Shown piece by piece: positions 5,503 through 6,058 of a DNA stretch of 6,058 nt (within the stretch, counting starts at the first letter, position 1; every line of letters begins with the position of its first letter). This DNA comes from Bacteroidales bacterium. Its GTDB lineage: Bacteria > Bacteroidota > Bacteroidia > Bacteroidales > Dysgonomonadaceae. Under the pieces are notes generated by a model. The model worked only from the letters and a program-made list of their open reading frames with translations, had not been told where the DNA came from and did not search any database. Position numbers and translations under genes: made by a program. The stretch covers positions 1 to 6,058 of the forward strand of contig JAAZMQ010000103.1 in assembly GCA_012798745.1 (NCBI GenBank). The letters run 5' to 3'.

Positions 5503-6058
5503 ATGATTAATCGAGAATTAATTCGCATCAGAATAGTACAGATTGTTTATGCATGGTATCAAAATTCGAATAACAGTCTGAAAAATGCCGAAAAAGAGCT
5601 CTTGTTTGGTTTTCAAAAATCATATGATCTTTATTATTACTTGCTCCTATTAATGGTGAAACTCACCGATATGTATGAAAACCGAATCGAAACCAAAAAA
5701 AATAAATTCCTACCATCGGAAGAAGATTTACATCCAAATACTCACCTGATTAATAATAAATTTATTCATCAGCTCAAAAATAATAAACAGTTTCGTCATT
5801 ATCTCAATGAACGCCCCATGTCTTGGGAAGCAAACGAGAATTTCGTTAAAAATCTGCTCGACAAAATATTAGAATCCGAAACATATAAAACCTATGCCGA
5901 GATAGAAAATCCAACTTATACTGATGATCGCGAATTTTGGCGAAAAATATTCAAACAATTTATTTATACCAACGAGGAATTAGACGAAATTCTGGAAGAT
6001 GAAAGCATTTACTGGAACGACGATATAGAAATTGTCCAAACCTTTGTTTTGAAAACCA
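5503..6058 (+). CDS. nusB: Transcription antitermination factor NusB, long Bacteroidota form (3' end cut by window edge)
   Basis: NusB with NusE (S10) binds the boxA of nascent rRNA leaders and helps RNA polymerase read through rRNA operons. The window holds 185 codons and no stop. The start INRELIRIRIVQIVYAWYQ (2-20) matches the opening of Bacteroidota NusB proteins, in which R-x-R/K-V/I-x-Q-x-x-Y forms the first helix. The next part is a lineage-typical insertion rich in Asn, Lys and Tyr, for example LYYYLLLLMVKLTDMYENR (about 44-62). It continues with SWEANENFVKNLLDKILES (near 107-125) and an acidic stretch, NEELDEILEDESIYWNDD (about 160-177). The canonical C-terminal NusB core should follow beyond the edge, as family members in this phylum run to about 300 residues. 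It is divergent from rplY, with a 230-base gap. Another identity is unlikely, but the diagnostic core is not visible. Confidence 0.85.
   Translation, partial: MINRELIRIRIVQIVYAWYQNSNNSLKNAEKELLFGFQKSYDLYYYLLLLMVKLTDMYENRIETKKNKFLPSEEDLHPNTHLINNKFIHQLKNNKQFRHYLNERPMSWEANENFVKNLLDKILESETYKTYAEIENPTYTDDREFWRKIFKQFIYTNEELDEILEDESIYWNDDIEIVQTFVLKT

Overview
This 6,058-base window is ordinary core chromosome from a Bacteroidota bacterium, most likely of the order Bacteroidales. Three things point there. The promoter-like sites match the Bacteroidota form TAnnTTTG, most clearly TTTG-N20-TACCTTTG upstream of the L25 gene. Most starts lack a Shine-Dalgarno sequence. The protein types and gene order (long-form L25, Pth, small S4 protein, with divergent NusB) are typical of that group. 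The DNA is AT-rich, with A/T tracts in the gaps. I see no rRNA, tRNA, insertion sequence, CRISPR array, phage gene or attachment site.

Left part (1-2784), minus strand: kdsA, maf and an aspartate kinase gene cut by the left window edge. The kdsA stop and maf start overlap as ATGA, so these two are probably one coupled unit. The aspartate kinase follows 71 bases later behind its own promoter-like box. It belongs to the divergent aspartate kinase branch best known from ectoine gene clusters, although no ectoine genes are visible here. KdsA makes the Kdo precursor for lipopolysaccharide, Maf is a house-cleaning nucleotide pyrophosphatase, and aspartate kinase opens the lysine/threonine/methionine/diaminopimelate pathway.

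Middle part (2785-3685), plus strand: a lone comB-family gene (2-phosphosulfolactate phosphatase). It is divergent from kdsA, with a 187-base gap between them. No other coenzyme M or sulfolactate gene is present.

Right part (3682-5272), minus strand: a compact operon in transcription order rplY (L25/Ctc), pth and an Hsp15-like S4 RNA-binding protein. All three act on the ribosome or on stalled translation products. The operon is read from a strong promoter near 5354-5385. Its last gene converges with comB so tightly that the two TAA stops share the palindrome TTAA. From 5503 to the right edge, on the plus strand, lies the first part of nusB in its long Bacteroidota form, divergent from rplY.

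No convincing new system is present. The points most worth a second look are substitutions at normally conserved active-site positions in Pth and KdsA, the orphan ComB, the ectoine-type aspartate kinase, a palindrome over the nusB promoter and a hairpin in the rplY leader.
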